A stretch of DNA of 12,084 nucleotides from Rhodoferax sp. Lineage in GTDB: Bacteria > Pseudomonadota > Gammaproteobacteria > Burkholderiales > Burkholderiaceae_C. The translations under genes were made by a program, and so were the position numbers. Location: positions 1 to 12,084 of the forward strand of contig JAJAZK010000295.1 in the NCBI GenBank assembly GCA_026785765.1, given 5' to 3'. The notes beneath the pieces are model-generated. The model was not told the origin of the DNA. It made no database searches and saw only the letters and a program-made list of their open reading frames with translations. Positions 6,001 through 11,995 of the stretch are shown piece by piece. Numbering within the stretch: the first letter of the stretch is position 1; each line of letters opens with the position of its first letter.

Positions 6001-8974
6001 TGCCACCACCGACACGCGCACCCAGACCGAACTGGCGAATCTGTGGGATTCGTTGCGTTTGCGGGGCGCGCTGGCGGTCGAGAAGGCCGATGAAGCGGTG
6101 CTGGCGTTCAAACGCGGCAAGGAGAACAACTACCAACTGTATTGGCTGTTGCGCAAGGGCCAGGCCGACCGTGGCGCCAACTACGACCCGGGTTACCAGT
6201 ACCAGGTGTCGGGTGCCGAGAACACGGTGCTGACCACTTCCGGGCTGAATGCGACGCAGATCGTGGCCTTTGCCGCCAACCGGACCGCGCAGTACCACGC
6301 CCTGCATGCCGAAGTGGGTGGCTTCACCGGCGGTTTCACTGTGGGTTACCAGTACACCGTGAGCGCCGTCGAGGATGCCACCATCCGCCAGGGTTCCTCC
6401 TGGAGTGACGCGCAGCTGCAGTTGTCGGTGGGCGCCGGACTGCTGAAGAACATTACCGATACCGTCACCACGATAAAGCAGCCCAACGCCAAGGGGCGCA
6501 ACGTCACTTTGCTGGCGGGTACCGACATCGGCTCCTTCAACGGTGCCTTGACAATCGATCTCACTGCTGGCCTGAACAGCTTGACGGTAGAGCAGAAGGC
6601 TGCGCTGGCGGCGGCTGAGCGCGGCGACGCCACGCTGAGTGGCACCAGCATCACCATCGTGCAGCCACGCCCGGTGAACGTGGCGGTCGGAACCGGTGCA
6701 CTGAATGCGACGGCCAGCAACGGTTATGCCCTGCTGGGCTCCGAGCAGGATTTGCGCATCGACCGTGTCAGCGCCACCGCCGATATCCGCATCAAGACCG
6801 CCGGCTCGCTGGTCAACGCCGCGTCGGTGGCGGGTGCTGCCAACGTGCTGGGCGCCAACATTATTCTGGAAGCCGCCAACGGCGGTATCGGTTCGTTGCC
6901 GGACGCGACCACCGGGGCGGTGTCCACGCCGCTGCGCATCAGCCCGACGGCCGGGTCTGGTGTGATAGCGCGTGCCGCCAACGACATCTGGCTCCTGGGA
7001 ACGCAGGACCTGTTGCTCGACACGGTGTTTACCCGTGGCAATCTGCGCGTCGACGCGCAGCGGTCGATCCTGGACTTCCACACTGCCGAGTTGTCGATCA
7101 CGCCGGAGCTCAACCTGCGCAGCGCCAATATGGCGTTGACGGCCAATACCGGATCGATCGGAACGTTTGCCAATCCGCTCGATGTGGGTGTCAACGCCAC
7201 CGGTTTCATCAGCGCGACCACCGCCACGATCGGTCAGGGGGTGTACTTGAATGGTCCGGCGGGTGAGCGCTTCAATATTGCCGCTGTCACCTCTGGTGAT
7301 GCGGTGGGCCTGTCGTCGGCCACCGCAATGGTCATCGACGGACCAGTGACTGGGCCGGGGCCGTTTTCACTGGTCGCGGGTGGGCAGATTCGGCTGACGC
7401 CAAATGCCGACGTACACGCCACCACCCTGGGTGTGTTCCTGCGCGCCGGCTCGTTGACGATGGAGGACGCCGGCGACGGCGTGCACGCGGCGCAGTTGCG
7501 GGTGGACGCCGGTACAGTGGACATGGAGACGGTGGGCGACGCCTTGATCACCGGTATTTCGGTGGGCAATCCGACGGCCAGTGCAATCCGGCTGGTCAGT
7601 ACCGCAGGACGGATCCTGGACAACGGCGATACCCGGCTGGACATCATCGCCGACACGCCGCCGTCGGCGCAGCTCACCATCAGCGCGGCGCTGGGGGTCG
7701 GTGCCGATCCGCTCGATGTGCGCCTGCTGAACCTGCTGGCCACGTCGGGTGGCGTGGTCGATCTGGCAGTCGCGGGTTCGGTGAACATTCTGGCGATCAG
7801 CGCTGCAGACCGGGTCTTGCTGACCGCCGGTGGCGCCATCACCGGCGCCGAGGTGCGCAGCACGGGTCTGGGCAATGGTCCGGACAAGACCATCAGCATC
7901 ACCTCGATGAACGGGCCGATCAGCCTGCAAAACATTGCCGGCACCACCGGGGTAAGCCTGGCAGCGCCGCAGGATGTGCAGGTGAACACGGCGTCGAGCA
8001 GCAACGGGCCGGTGGCACTGGTATCGGCCTTGGGTAATGTGCTGGTGACGGGCAGTGTCATTGCCGCAGACCAGGTGCTGCTGACCGCAGGTGGCGCCGT
8101 CACCGGCAACGAGGTGCGCAGCACCGGTCTCGGCAGTGGTGCGGACAAGACCATCCGCATCACTTCGATGAACGGGCCGATCAACCTGCAAACCGTTGCT
8201 GGCACCAGTGGTGTGAGCATTGTGGCGCCGCTGGACGTGCAGGTGAACACGGCGTCGAGCAGCAGCGGGCCGGTAGTGCTCGCCTCTGCCATGGGCAACG
8301 TGGTGGTGACAGGCAGTGTCAGTGCCGACACCGTGGCCGTGAGCGCGCCAGCGAGTATTGTTGCGAACCGGATCAACGTTGGCTCGTCCGTTACGCTGCA
8401 GTCGGACCAGGTGACGGCCAATCTGGTCGGTGCGACCCAGCCGGTGGGCGGCTCCATCACCGGGTTCAGTGGTGTGCCTGCGTCCAACGTCAACTTGACT
8501 TTGACCAGCGGCGGTGGTTTTGCCTTTGACGCGTTCAGTGCCGCGCTGGCCAAAATCGTGATACCAGCCGGAGCGGTGTCGGTGGACCAGCTTACGATTG
8601 TGGACAGGGCGACTTTCACCAACCCTTCGTCGGCCTTGCTGATAGACCAGCACGACCGCAGCATCCAGCCGTTCGACCTGCAGTTGTATTCGGATGGCGC
8701 GCCGTTCGCGCTGAACCTGCTGGGCAATCGCCTGGGTACCAGTGCCTTCGTGATCTACCGCAGCCCGCTGCATGAGGCATTGACGCCGAACTCGGCCAAT
8801 TCCAGCGTCGTCGAGCAGAGCGAAACCGCATTGACAATTCCACGCCTGGACATGCCGGTCGGCCGGCCGCAGGAAGTCGGACGCGGTAGCGGTCTGGTCA
8901 CGGTTTCGGGCGGCGGCGTCACCATGACGGGCCAATGCAAAGACTACGAAAAGGACGGCGAGTGCGCAAAATAG
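2..8974 (+). CDS. Giant filamentous adhesin-like TpsA exoprotein, 5'-truncated by the window
   Basis: This is the C-terminal 2990 residues of a very large repetitive protein. The frame is open to the left edge, so the GTG at 8 is not claimed as the start, and the signal peptide and TPS secretion domain cannot be seen. The sequence is rich in Ala, Gly, Val, Thr, Ser and Asn, with alternating beta-strand patterns typical of right-handed beta-helix adhesins. Parts in order: short repeats (residues about 5-650), helical hairpin region (987-1180), beta-helix, aromatic segment with two Cys-x5-Cys loops (1623-1748), beta-helix turns, helical insertion (about 2000-2170), two 87-residue repeats (2597-2770), and a tail with Cys2977 and Cys2986. 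Only seven cysteines occur. The downstream overlapping TpsB gene supports export by two-partner secretion and a surface role, probably adhesion or aggregation. The ligand is unknown. It resembles the large LktA-type filamentous adhesin / beta-strand-repeat group, judged from memory only. The stop is TAG 8972-8974. Confidence 0.88.
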   Translation, partial: NIVRTTTTAQIGQNALVKAGRDVNVSATSTKDVESAAVAAAGGLSVGIAGAVSVVSIGASLDADSQASLRDTDSNSNTASFADSKVKQDKVTGSLGNSEHVRGTRTEVSGRVASLGVASDMNESATASLDKTRAFVGRNSQIVAGGDVSVTATDRLRLRMNVAGAAGGFVGIGGAFGVATTKATSEAFVGDDTTVDAGDDVLVNAQAVNLDLGGAQVRSVAGAGGVVGVSAAVAVIDDRSSTRASLSSSARVLRADAVTVQARTNHTARAETFGASVGAIAIGASVARSEFNGETVAWLGAGVEIGLAPPSTVNSVAVLASDESVAYASATAGTAGILAGSGADARATAGARVQAFTSDNVKIVAQGSVDVEATSTPRTEAAALGINIGAGAVGASLANARSSALVEAKLGSNNTVTAAALDIQARRVVGAGPTTLAKATGASGGLLFGINATEAVASSSGTTSAQIGDGTTVTVTGFATVQADNRSQQTASGLGFSAGFIAAGADYARANSLTTTQALLGANVKLSAGTLQVLAGGADSNYAWAQAGSGGVVSAPFSEASTFNSSVTYARTGSGNNTTGNARKIDVGTLLVSASHTANFNSWIDSTNASLIGASGATATNVLNSRAEAGIGASGYVEADAITLEAFNQVRKQNPGGPSISIPGLAQNVPAWNVNSNSGGLADVPAASSSTIITTNALVDVAASASLLQTGSRNSPGVFKLDAWNDVTAIDRVKMASGGAISAASGKSSVLADTNNATVRVQDNAQLSAVGDISMGARAIANINTQTAVDVYGAVGVAPEGDSVSRFQAINTIDIGAAELSALNDVRLWAGANSSGTGNNIQTVARSDVYNNTAIPVNRAPVADAIVVTRSNIEIDSGADVAAVRNVSLLAEKGTVTASGVGIGKDIYREVLAAIASAVSNAFGGGDVSFETRTGRSIRDQASNVAVNGTVQVGTERKLSIEFDVNGVVDSAKTFGLSASNPVFLSVAGELLQRIVDLNKLIAAYSVASASADASIAAAAYKSEVAFLKRKLKDMGYPVREDPTTGALTIGGAPSISARAAAQQAVDGMTTSRTGYASERTTFTNTNSALTTTNGQLARSNTDLRALNVTRRTTLAGMAADDPARPALVTLIDNTATQIGNQTQTINTNTATINTNDVSITALTGQITGLDDQIAQIRTGLTAGTYSDTVAQGPQAAFRTISDGVAPLGNIFVRGDRLQGSGTLNAPGDAEIKVVNNGPTFLILKNLTIPPDDGGKIFFNNVDIKSNTQINAVNGGANGAAFRIFTADSQFDVNGNPVPSNKPQIVISSTCNPDAAVNASKKNTDLYALAPDIILQGDISNLRGLVRITSESGSIRIEQKRDTQGNIIPGETANIRAGQVEVRASNGDFVQSYTDTFFHTAGAPLVTVPGLASPAAFPRTIDRIDRNETLGAGIVANGSVLIAARYLNINGTIQSGLAEWGVLVPDNATAKIGTGSGSFAAARSIYLGLSQAQQQVQGAEFYEVVGATVAGLAGNTQGNWEQVKVSYNAREDRLELGGVRVQGGYVELFGQIFNTTAGTGAKVKVLDGYGQVKVDNQTNLPLWVNLLDTGKGVQGEVNITNILVNSVTGAVTPTKTTYVRDSAGCLVVDGCRTGQSYLPQANLRFVVNVGYDQSTTDFYRYSQEGIIGFSIGSVALDRYKISSVVSSNNPIARGVSLQTVSPSANTNRYTNPAMTVGPSTISGGKQQDNTVVSFLTPGRSWNDCNWWTLCINATHYQEFTRQTGNKITVTDSVKADYPIGIEFIGFDKGRVNLSSRGSVVLNSSVNNRNGDTSVTSVNGSITQNGDQAILGGNNISLSANTGIGATGQALQVNVKDGSKLDAIASSGEVRVKQVLGDLKFGTVGGVGVSNVVLEAERNLLGENGNSYVQGRRVELLARNGAIGGGVADPLNVRTGYTTNQAQWPNNGLMATARDNINIRNSRDPGNAAGYTGNLLLISAESLAGDVRVQTTGKVIDNNPFATTDTRTQTELANLWDSLRLRGALAVEKADEAVLAFKRGKENNYQLYWLLRKGQADRGANYDPGYQYQVSGAENTVLTTSGLNATQIVAFAANRTAQYHALHAEVGGFTGGFTVGYQYTVSAVEDATIRQGSSWSDAQLQLSVGAGLLKNITDTVTTIKQPNAKGRNVTLLAGTDIGSFNGALTIDLTAGLNSLTVEQKAALAAAERGDATLSGTSITIVQPRPVNVAVGTGALNATASNGYALLGSEQDLRIDRVSATADIRIKTAGSLVNAASVAGAANVLGANIILEAANGGIGSLPDATTGAVSTPLRISPTAGSGVIARAANDIWLLGTQDLLLDTVFTRGNLRVDAQRSILDFHTAELSITPELNLRSANMALTANTGSIGTFANPLDVGVNATGFISATTATIGQGVYLNGPAGERFNIAAVTSGDAVGLSSATAMVIDGPVTGPGPFSLVAGGQIRLTPNADVHATTLGVFLRAGSLTMEDAGDGVHAAQLRVDAGTVDMETVGDALITGISVGNPTASAIRLVSTAGRILDNGDTRLDIIADTPPSAQLTISAALGVGADPLDVRLLNLLATSGGVVDLAVAGSVNILAISAADRVLLTAGGAITGAEVRSTGLGNGPDKTISITSMNGPISLQNIAGTTGVSLAAPQDVQVNTASSSNGPVALVSALGNVLVTGSVIAADQVLLTAGGAVTGNEVRSTGLGSGADKTIRITSMNGPINLQTVAGTSGVSIVAPLDVQVNTASSSSGPVVLASAMGNVVVTGSVSADTVAVSAPASIVANRINVGSSVTLQSDQVTANLVGATQPVGGSITGFSGVPASNVNLTLTSGGGFAFDAFSAALAKIVIPAGAVSVDQLTIVDRATFTNPSSALLIDQHDRSIQPFDLQLYSDGAPFALNLLGNRLGTSAFVIYRSPLHEALTPNSANSSVVEQSETALTIPRLDMPVGRPQEVGRGSGLVTVSGGGVTMTGQCKDYEKDGECAK
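20..1960 (+). repeat. About eleven degenerate 50-60 residue beta-type repeats
   Basis: By eye, the first 650 visible residues split into about eleven units of 50-60 residues. Each has a short strand such as AQIG, AFVG, ALLG or AEAGIG, then a V-x-A turn, a strand such as DVNVSAT, DVSVTAT or AVTVQAR, then an Ala/Gly-rich hydrophobic stretch such as AAAGGLSVGIAGAVS or AGAAGGFVGIGGAF. Units start near bases 20, 395, 554, 725 and 881, then roughly every 150-180 bases. The copies have diverged at the DNA level, so this is an old protein repeat and not a recent expansion. It is presumably beta-helix or beta-solenoid shaft. The boundaries are approximate. Confidence 0.7.
3200..3540 (+). other. Predicted antiparallel coiled-coil hairpin inside the adhesin
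   Basis: Residues about 1065-1178 form two helices with strict seven-residue spacing, joined at an Asp-Asp-Pro turn (residues 1119-1121). The first arm carries M1067, Y1074, F1081, L1088, L1095 and L1102, with N1085, N1092 and N1099 four residues after the last four-residue step. The second arm carries I1137, I1144, I1151, I1158, I1165 and I1172, with Q1140, N1147 and N1154. Every partner pair sums to the same value about the Asp-Asp turn, as expected for antiparallel a-d' packing. A shorter helical stretch precedes it (residues about 987-1035). The structure is inferred from the heptad pattern alone. Confidence 0.7.
4860..5370 (+). other. Non-repetitive aromatic segment with two Cys-x5-Cys loops
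   Basis: Residues about 1618-1787 break the Ala/Gly/Val-rich repeat texture. They are rich in Tyr, Phe, Trp and Arg and hold four of the protein's seven cysteines, as two pairs with identical spacing: C1623/C1629 (CLVVDGC) and C1742/C1748 (CNWWTLC). Between them lies a Tyr-rich stretch (GYDQSTTDFYRYSQ) with alternating hydrophobic residues. This looks like a folded module or large loop set into the beta-helix. Disulfide formation and a binding role are inferences. I recognise no domain family. Confidence 0.5.
5506..7730 (+). repeat. Five dispersed beta-helix turns with a G-x-I-G...P-L-x-V signature
   Basis: Five related turns carry a strand, an Asn-Gly or Asn-Thr-Gly turn, I-G, a short loop, then a (P)-L-x-V strand. 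They are seen near 5506-5563 (NTGIGATGQALQV), 5741-5810 (NGAIGGGVADPLNV), 6861-6945 (NGGIGSLP...STPLRI), 7130-7190 (NTGSIGTFANPLDV) and 7672-7730 (ALGVGADPLDV). This signature is familiar from large filamentous-haemagglutinin-like adhesins, where it marks successive beta-helix rungs. The first and last copies are degenerate. Confidence 0.6.
6131..6436 (+). repeat. 51-residue duplication within a helical insertion
   Basis: Two units exactly 153 bases apart (6131-6283 and 6284-6436) align at a Tyr/Leu helix start (YQLYWLL versus TAQYHAL) and strongly at GYQYQVSGAE versus GYQYTVSAVE. The 13-base string coding for the GYQY part is identical at 6190-6202 and 6343-6355. The units sit in a charged, helix-prone insertion (residues about 2000-2170) that starts with a WDSLRLRGALAVEKADEA-type helix and is followed by a return to beta-helix. 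I recall similar YW...LR and YHxLH motifs in giant filamentous adhesins but cannot confirm this here. Confidence 0.55.
7796..8317 (+). repeat. Two tandem 87-residue (261-bp) repeats
   Basis: Copy 1 (7796-8056) and copy 2 (8057-8317) keep an exact 261-base period throughout. Shared landmarks include GAAGTGCGCAGCAC-like DNA at about 7853 and 8114, and the VQVNTASSS coding stretch at 7976 and 8237. By hand alignment 67 of 87 residues are identical, with no gaps. A degenerate third start follows at 8318 (VSADTVAVSA). These are far closer to each other than any other repeats in the protein, so they mark a more recent duplication. Confidence 0.9.
8936..8965 (+). other. C-terminal Cys-x8-Cys pair of the exoprotein
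   Basis: The last 13 residues hold C2977 and C2986 with eight residues between them, in a charged segment (QCKDYEKDGECAK) just before the stop. A C-terminal cysteine pair of similar spacing is known from Haemophilus HMW1A, where it closes a disulfide loop needed to keep the adhesin tethered at its transporter HMW1B. The similarity here is in position and spacing, not in recognisable sequence, so the anchor role is an inference. Confidence 0.55.
8951..8955 (+). promoter_or_regulatory. Ribosome binding site deciding the TpsB start
   Basis: AAGGA lies six bases upstream of the GTG at 8962 and inside the last codons of the adhesin gene. The in-frame ATG at 8935 has no comparable purine-rich site. 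This site, together with the signal peptide that begins directly at GTG, favours 8962 as the start. Confidence 0.7.
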
Positions 8975-10647
8975 TGCGAAAGCAGGCTTGGTTGATGCTG
9001 CTAGCCGCTGGCGCGGTGCTGCCGGCGCTGGCGCAACCGACCGTGGTGCCGCCCGCGGCCGATCCGGGCGCCGTGCGCCAGCGCCAGATTGACGACGACA
9101 GCCGACGCCGTGACGCCGAGCGGCTGCAGCAACCCATCACCGAGCCGCTCAAGCGCGACGGGATTGCGCCGCCGCAGACCGCTGGCGACGCCACCGCGGC
9201 CGCAGATGCGGTGCGTTTCCAGGTGACCCGCATCGAGTTCACTCCTTCCGAGATCCTGACGGCGGCTGAACTCGAAGACATTGCGAAGGATTTTCGCGGG
9301 CGTGCACTCACGCTGGCCGAACTGCAGCAACTGGTGGCGCGTGTGAACGCCTTGTACCGATCAAAAAATGTGGTCACGGCGCAGGCGCTGGTTCCACCAC
9401 AGGACGTCTCGCAAGGTGTCGTGCGCGTGCGGCTGGTCGAGGGGCGGGTGGGCAAGGTCGAACTGCAGGGCAATACCAGTACCGAGTCGGATTTCATCAC
9501 CAATCGCCTTGGCTTGCGCGCCGGTGATTTGGTGGATCTGGACCGTCTGGAACCGGCGCTGCGCCGCTTCAACCGAAGCAATGATGTGCAATTGCGCGCC
9601 GAGCTCAAACCTGGAGCCGGTTTTGGCCTGACCGACCTGCAGGTGGGTGTGGCCGAGCCGCAGCGCCAGGAGATTCGCCTGATGCTGGACAACCTGGGCG
9701 GTGAATCCACTGGGGCCTGGCGGCTCTCGACGACTTACCTCAACCGCAGCCTGCTTGGGTTGCGCGATGAGCTCACTGCGACTGCGACCGATGCCGATGG
9801 CCTGCGTGGGCTGTCACTGGCGTATGCCTTTCCGGTCAACCGCTGGGGCGGCCGACTCAACCTGGGCTGGAGCCGCGATGACACGGCTGTGCGCCACGGC
9901 CCGCTGGCGCCGCTCAACATCACTGGTGGTTCCAGTGGTTATTCCGCGCTGTTGCGCCAGCCGATGCTGGTGGAGCAGCGCGCCCAGGTCGACTTGTTGC
10001 TGGGCAGTCGAAAGCGTTACAGCGAAAACTTCATCGACTCGGTGTTCCTGCAGCGCACCGACACCAGGGACCGCAGTCTGGGGCTGGAAGCGCAGTATTT
10101 CGGTACCGGGTCGCGCTGGTTGGCAAGTTACACGCGCTACTTCGGCGAGGTGCAGGTGTTGGCCCCGGTGTCCCTGCAAATTGACCGTGGCAGTGTGCGT
10201 TTCGACCAGGAGTTCGGTGTCGGCATGTCGCTGCGCGGCACACTCGGCTGGCAGTCGGCACAGCAGCGCAATCTGCCGTCCAGTGAGCAGTACTTCATCG
10301 GTGGCGACGGCAGTGTGCGCGGTTATCCGGCCAGCGCCTTGTCGGGTGATGTCGGCCACACCCTCAACCTGGAACTGCACCATCCCATCGGGCGCGTGAC
10401 GCTGGGCACCAGCGAGCTAGCCGCGTCCGGATTCTTTTTCTTTGACCGCGGTGACGTCACTCCGTTTCGACCGCCCAATTCATCGCTGCCGGCGCGCCTG
10501 CACCTGATGGGCGCCGGATGGGGTGTTGTGGCCGCGCTCGACAAGCGGGTATCGGCCCGATTGACGTTTGGTTATGGCCTGAACAAACTGGCTTTCGAGC
10601 CCAGCCGTTACCAGATCCACTTTCAGTTGATCGCAAGCATTCTGTAG
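8962..10647 (+). CDS. Two-partner secretion outer-membrane transporter (TpsB; ShlB/FhaC/HMW1B family)
   Basis: This beta-barrel of the Omp85-TpsB superfamily should translocate the upstream giant protein across the outer membrane. The best start is GTG 8962, giving 561 residues, close to the usual 550-590. A Sec signal peptide follows (MRKIVRKQAWLMLLAAG, cleavage after ALA at residue 24). Next come a charged helix at about 36-60, like the FhaC plug helix H1, POTRA 1 at about 84-157, POTRA 2 at about 159-230, and a barrel from about 232 to the end. Family marks are VRGY (452-455) in loop 6 and FFFFDRGDV around D495. The final strand ends in FQLIASIL, without the usual terminal aromatic residue. 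The gene overlaps the adhesin gene by 13 bases, which implies one mRNA and translational coupling. The alternative ATG at 8935 would add nine basic residues before the signal peptide. Family assignment is firm; the partner is inferred from context. Confidence 0.93.
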   Translation: MRKIVRKQAWLMLLAAGAVLPALAQPTVVPPAADPGAVRQRQIDDDSRRRDAERLQQPITEPLKRDGIAPPQTAGDATAAADAVRFQVTRIEFTPSEILTAAELEDIAKDFRGRALTLAELQQLVARVNALYRSKNVVTAQALVPPQDVSQGVVRVRLVEGRVGKVELQGNTSTESDFITNRLGLRAGDLVDLDRLEPALRRFNRSNDVQLRAELKPGAGFGLTDLQVGVAEPQRQEIRLMLDNLGGESTGAWRLSTTYLNRSLLGLRDELTATATDADGLRGLSLAYAFPVNRWGGRLNLGWSRDDTAVRHGPLAPLNITGGSSGYSALLRQPMLVEQRAQVDLLLGSRKRYSENFIDSVFLQRTDTRDRSLGLEAQYFGTGSRWLASYTRYFGEVQVLAPVSLQIDRGSVRFDQEFGVGMSLRGTLGWQSAQQRNLPSSEQYFIGGDGSVRGYPASALSGDVGHTLNLELHHPIGRVTLGTSELAASGFFFFDRGDVTPFRPPNSSLPARLHLMGAGWGVVAALDKRVSARLTFGYGLNKLAFEPSRYQIHFQLIASIL

Positions 10648-10735
10648 TTGCAGGCGCCGTCGTTCCGGGTGGCGGCCCGGCCTCGATTGCGACCCCGGCA
10701 CGGAGCGGCTGATTGGCCGTGCGGCGCAACAGGGT

Positions 10736-10770
10736 AGCCCCGCCAACCCGGTTGAAGAAGCGGGCTTTTT
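10736..10770 (+). terminator. Probable rho-independent terminator of the TPS operon
   Basis: AGCCCCGC (10736-10743) can pair with GCGGGCT (10760-10766), leaving one bulged C and a 16-base loop, and the stem runs into TTTTT (10766-10770). It lies 88 bases after the TpsB stop and before the next gene, where an operon end is expected. The long loop and short T-run keep confidence moderate. Confidence 0.55.
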
Positions 10771-10856
10771 GCGAGTGAGGACATCGCCCGAAGCAGGCCT
10801 GGCCTGACTGGCTTCGACGCTAGACTGTTCTGCTGTTTTGCGCAACTACCAATGCG

Positions 10857-10862
10857 AAGGAG
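10857..10862 (+). promoter_or_regulatory. Ribosome binding site of the DUF3616 gene
   Basis: AAGGAG sits nine bases before the ATG at 10872, a strong Shine-Dalgarno match that fixes this start. Confidence 0.75.
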
Positions 10863-10871
10863 CCGCCTGCC

Positions 10872-11960
10872 ATGCCCAATACCCGATCTGCCATGGCCGT
10901 GCGCCTCGAATTTGCGCCTGGCTCGCTGGTGCACTCCAATCTGTCGGGCGCCGCATTTTCCGGTGACTGGTTGTGGGTGGCTGGTGACGAGGCCTGTGGC
11001 ATCGACCGTTTGCGCCGGCTCGAACCGGTTGGCCGGGAGACCTTGCGTTTCGGCGAGGTACGTGACTTCCCCTTGGCCGATCTGCTCGATCTGCCGGGTG
11101 CGCCAGATGAAGAAGCCGACCTCGAGGGCATGGCCGTAGCCGATGGTTATCTATGGGTGGTGGGCTCGCACGGTTTCAAACGCAAGAACGCCAGTGCCGA
11201 TCTCGACCACGGCGCGAATGCCAAACGCCTGCAGACGCTGTCGCTGGACCGCAACCGGCGCTTGCTGGCCTGCCTGCCGATCGAAACCGATGGCGCTGGT
11301 GTGCCAAGTCTGGTGCGCAAGGCGCAGGATGGCCGACGCGCGCTGCAGCTCAAGGGTGGTGCGCAATCAAATGAGTTGACACGGGCGCTGGAGAAGGACG
11401 CTCACTTTGGCGCCTACCTGTCCCTGCCTGGCAAGGACAACGGATTCGACATCGAGGGCCTGGCAGTGGATGGCCAACGGCTGCTGCTGGGATTGCGCGG
11501 TCCGGTGCTGCGCGGCTGGGCGGCAATACTGGAAGTCTCCGTGAAAGTGCGCGCCAAAGAACTGCGTCTGGCGCCACTGGATCGCTCGGGCATTCTGATC
11601 CGCAAACATTTTTTGCAACTCGATGGATTGGGCATACGCGATTTGCACTTTTTGGGAGATGACCTGTATGTCCTGGCCGGACCCACCATGGTCCTGAACG
11701 GCGATATCCGTGTTTTCAAATGGCCACTGGCGCGACAGGTGCTGGCCAGCAACCGCCATCCGGTGCGTTTCGAGCCTGTGTTGACCGAATCGGTGTCCTT
11801 GCCGCATGGCCGTGGTACGAACCGTGCCGAGGCCATGTGCGATTTGCCTGCGGGCCTGGTTGGGAGCCGCCCACACTGGCTGGTGCTGTACGACGCGCCC
11901 GGTGAAGACCGCCGCGAGGGCGAACACACGGTTTTCGGCGATCTGCTGCGCCACGATTGA
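10872..11960 (+). CDS. DUF3616 family protein, propeller-like, function unknown
   Basis: This 362-residue protein has no signal peptide or membrane segment, so it is probably cytoplasmic. It matches, from memory, the DUF3616 family. Successive strand-rich blocks look like propeller blades: GDWLWVAGDEACGIDRL near residues 30-50, EGMAVADGYLWVVGSHGFKRK at about 85-105, EGLAVDGQRLLLGLRGP at about 195-211, and GLGIRDLHFLGDDLYVLAGP at about 252-271. The repeated acidic E-G-(M/L)-A motif and the GSHGFKRK loop are the most family-like parts. No catalytic residues can be named. It starts at ATG 10872 behind a strong ribosome binding site and ends at TGA 11958-11960. It is separated from the TPS operon by 224 bases and a probable terminator, so it is likely transcribed independently and perhaps with the lipid kinase gene that follows. 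Biological role unknown. Confidence 0.8.
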   Translation: MPNTRSAMAVRLEFAPGSLVHSNLSGAAFSGDWLWVAGDEACGIDRLRRLEPVGRETLRFGEVRDFPLADLLDLPGAPDEEADLEGMAVADGYLWVVGSHGFKRKNASADLDHGANAKRLQTLSLDRNRRLLACLPIETDGAGVPSLVRKAQDGRRALQLKGGAQSNELTRALEKDAHFGAYLSLPGKDNGFDIEGLAVDGQRLLLGLRGPVLRGWAAILEVSVKVRAKELRLAPLDRSGILIRKHFLQLDGLGIRDLHFLGDDLYVLAGPTMVLNGDIRVFKWPLARQVLASNRHPVRFEPVLTESVSLPHGRGTNRAEAMCDLPAGLVGSRPHWLVLYDAPGEDRREGEHTVFGDLLRHD

Positions 11961-11995
11961 ACGCCAGCACCGCACCCGGTTGCGCTGACGGCTCG

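Noticed and set aside
3641..6628. Two RGD tripeptides in the adhesin (residues 1212-1214 and 2205-2207) as integrin-binding sites.
   Set aside because: By rough composition, about one RGD is expected by chance in a protein of this size, and neither lies in a distinctive loop.
3320..7081. Very long minus-strand open frame of 1253 codons opposite the adhesin, plus others of about 500 codons at 1661-3193, 7234-8727 and 7367-8935.
   Set aside because: High-GC coding DNA commonly leaves antisense frames open. The translations are rich in Arg, His and Gln, have no recognisable domain, and lie wholly opposite a convincing repetitive gene.
8935..8937. ATG 8935 as the TpsB start.
   Set aside because: It lacks a ribosome binding site and places nine extra basic residues before a signal peptide that already begins properly at GTG 8962 behind AAGGA.
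2..8974. CRISPR array or DNA-level microsatellite in the repetitive gene.
   Set aside because: The repeats are coding, degenerate at the DNA level and in frame, with no identical short repeat-spacer pattern.
10665..10680. CCGGG/CCCGG hairpin just after the TpsB stop as the terminator.
   Set aside because: The stem is only five pairs and no T-run follows; the hairpin at 10736-10770 fits better.
10821..10826. TAGACT as a -10 box for the DUF3616 gene.
   Set aside because: No acceptable -35 element lies 16-18 bases upstream, so a sigma-70 promoter cannot be supported.
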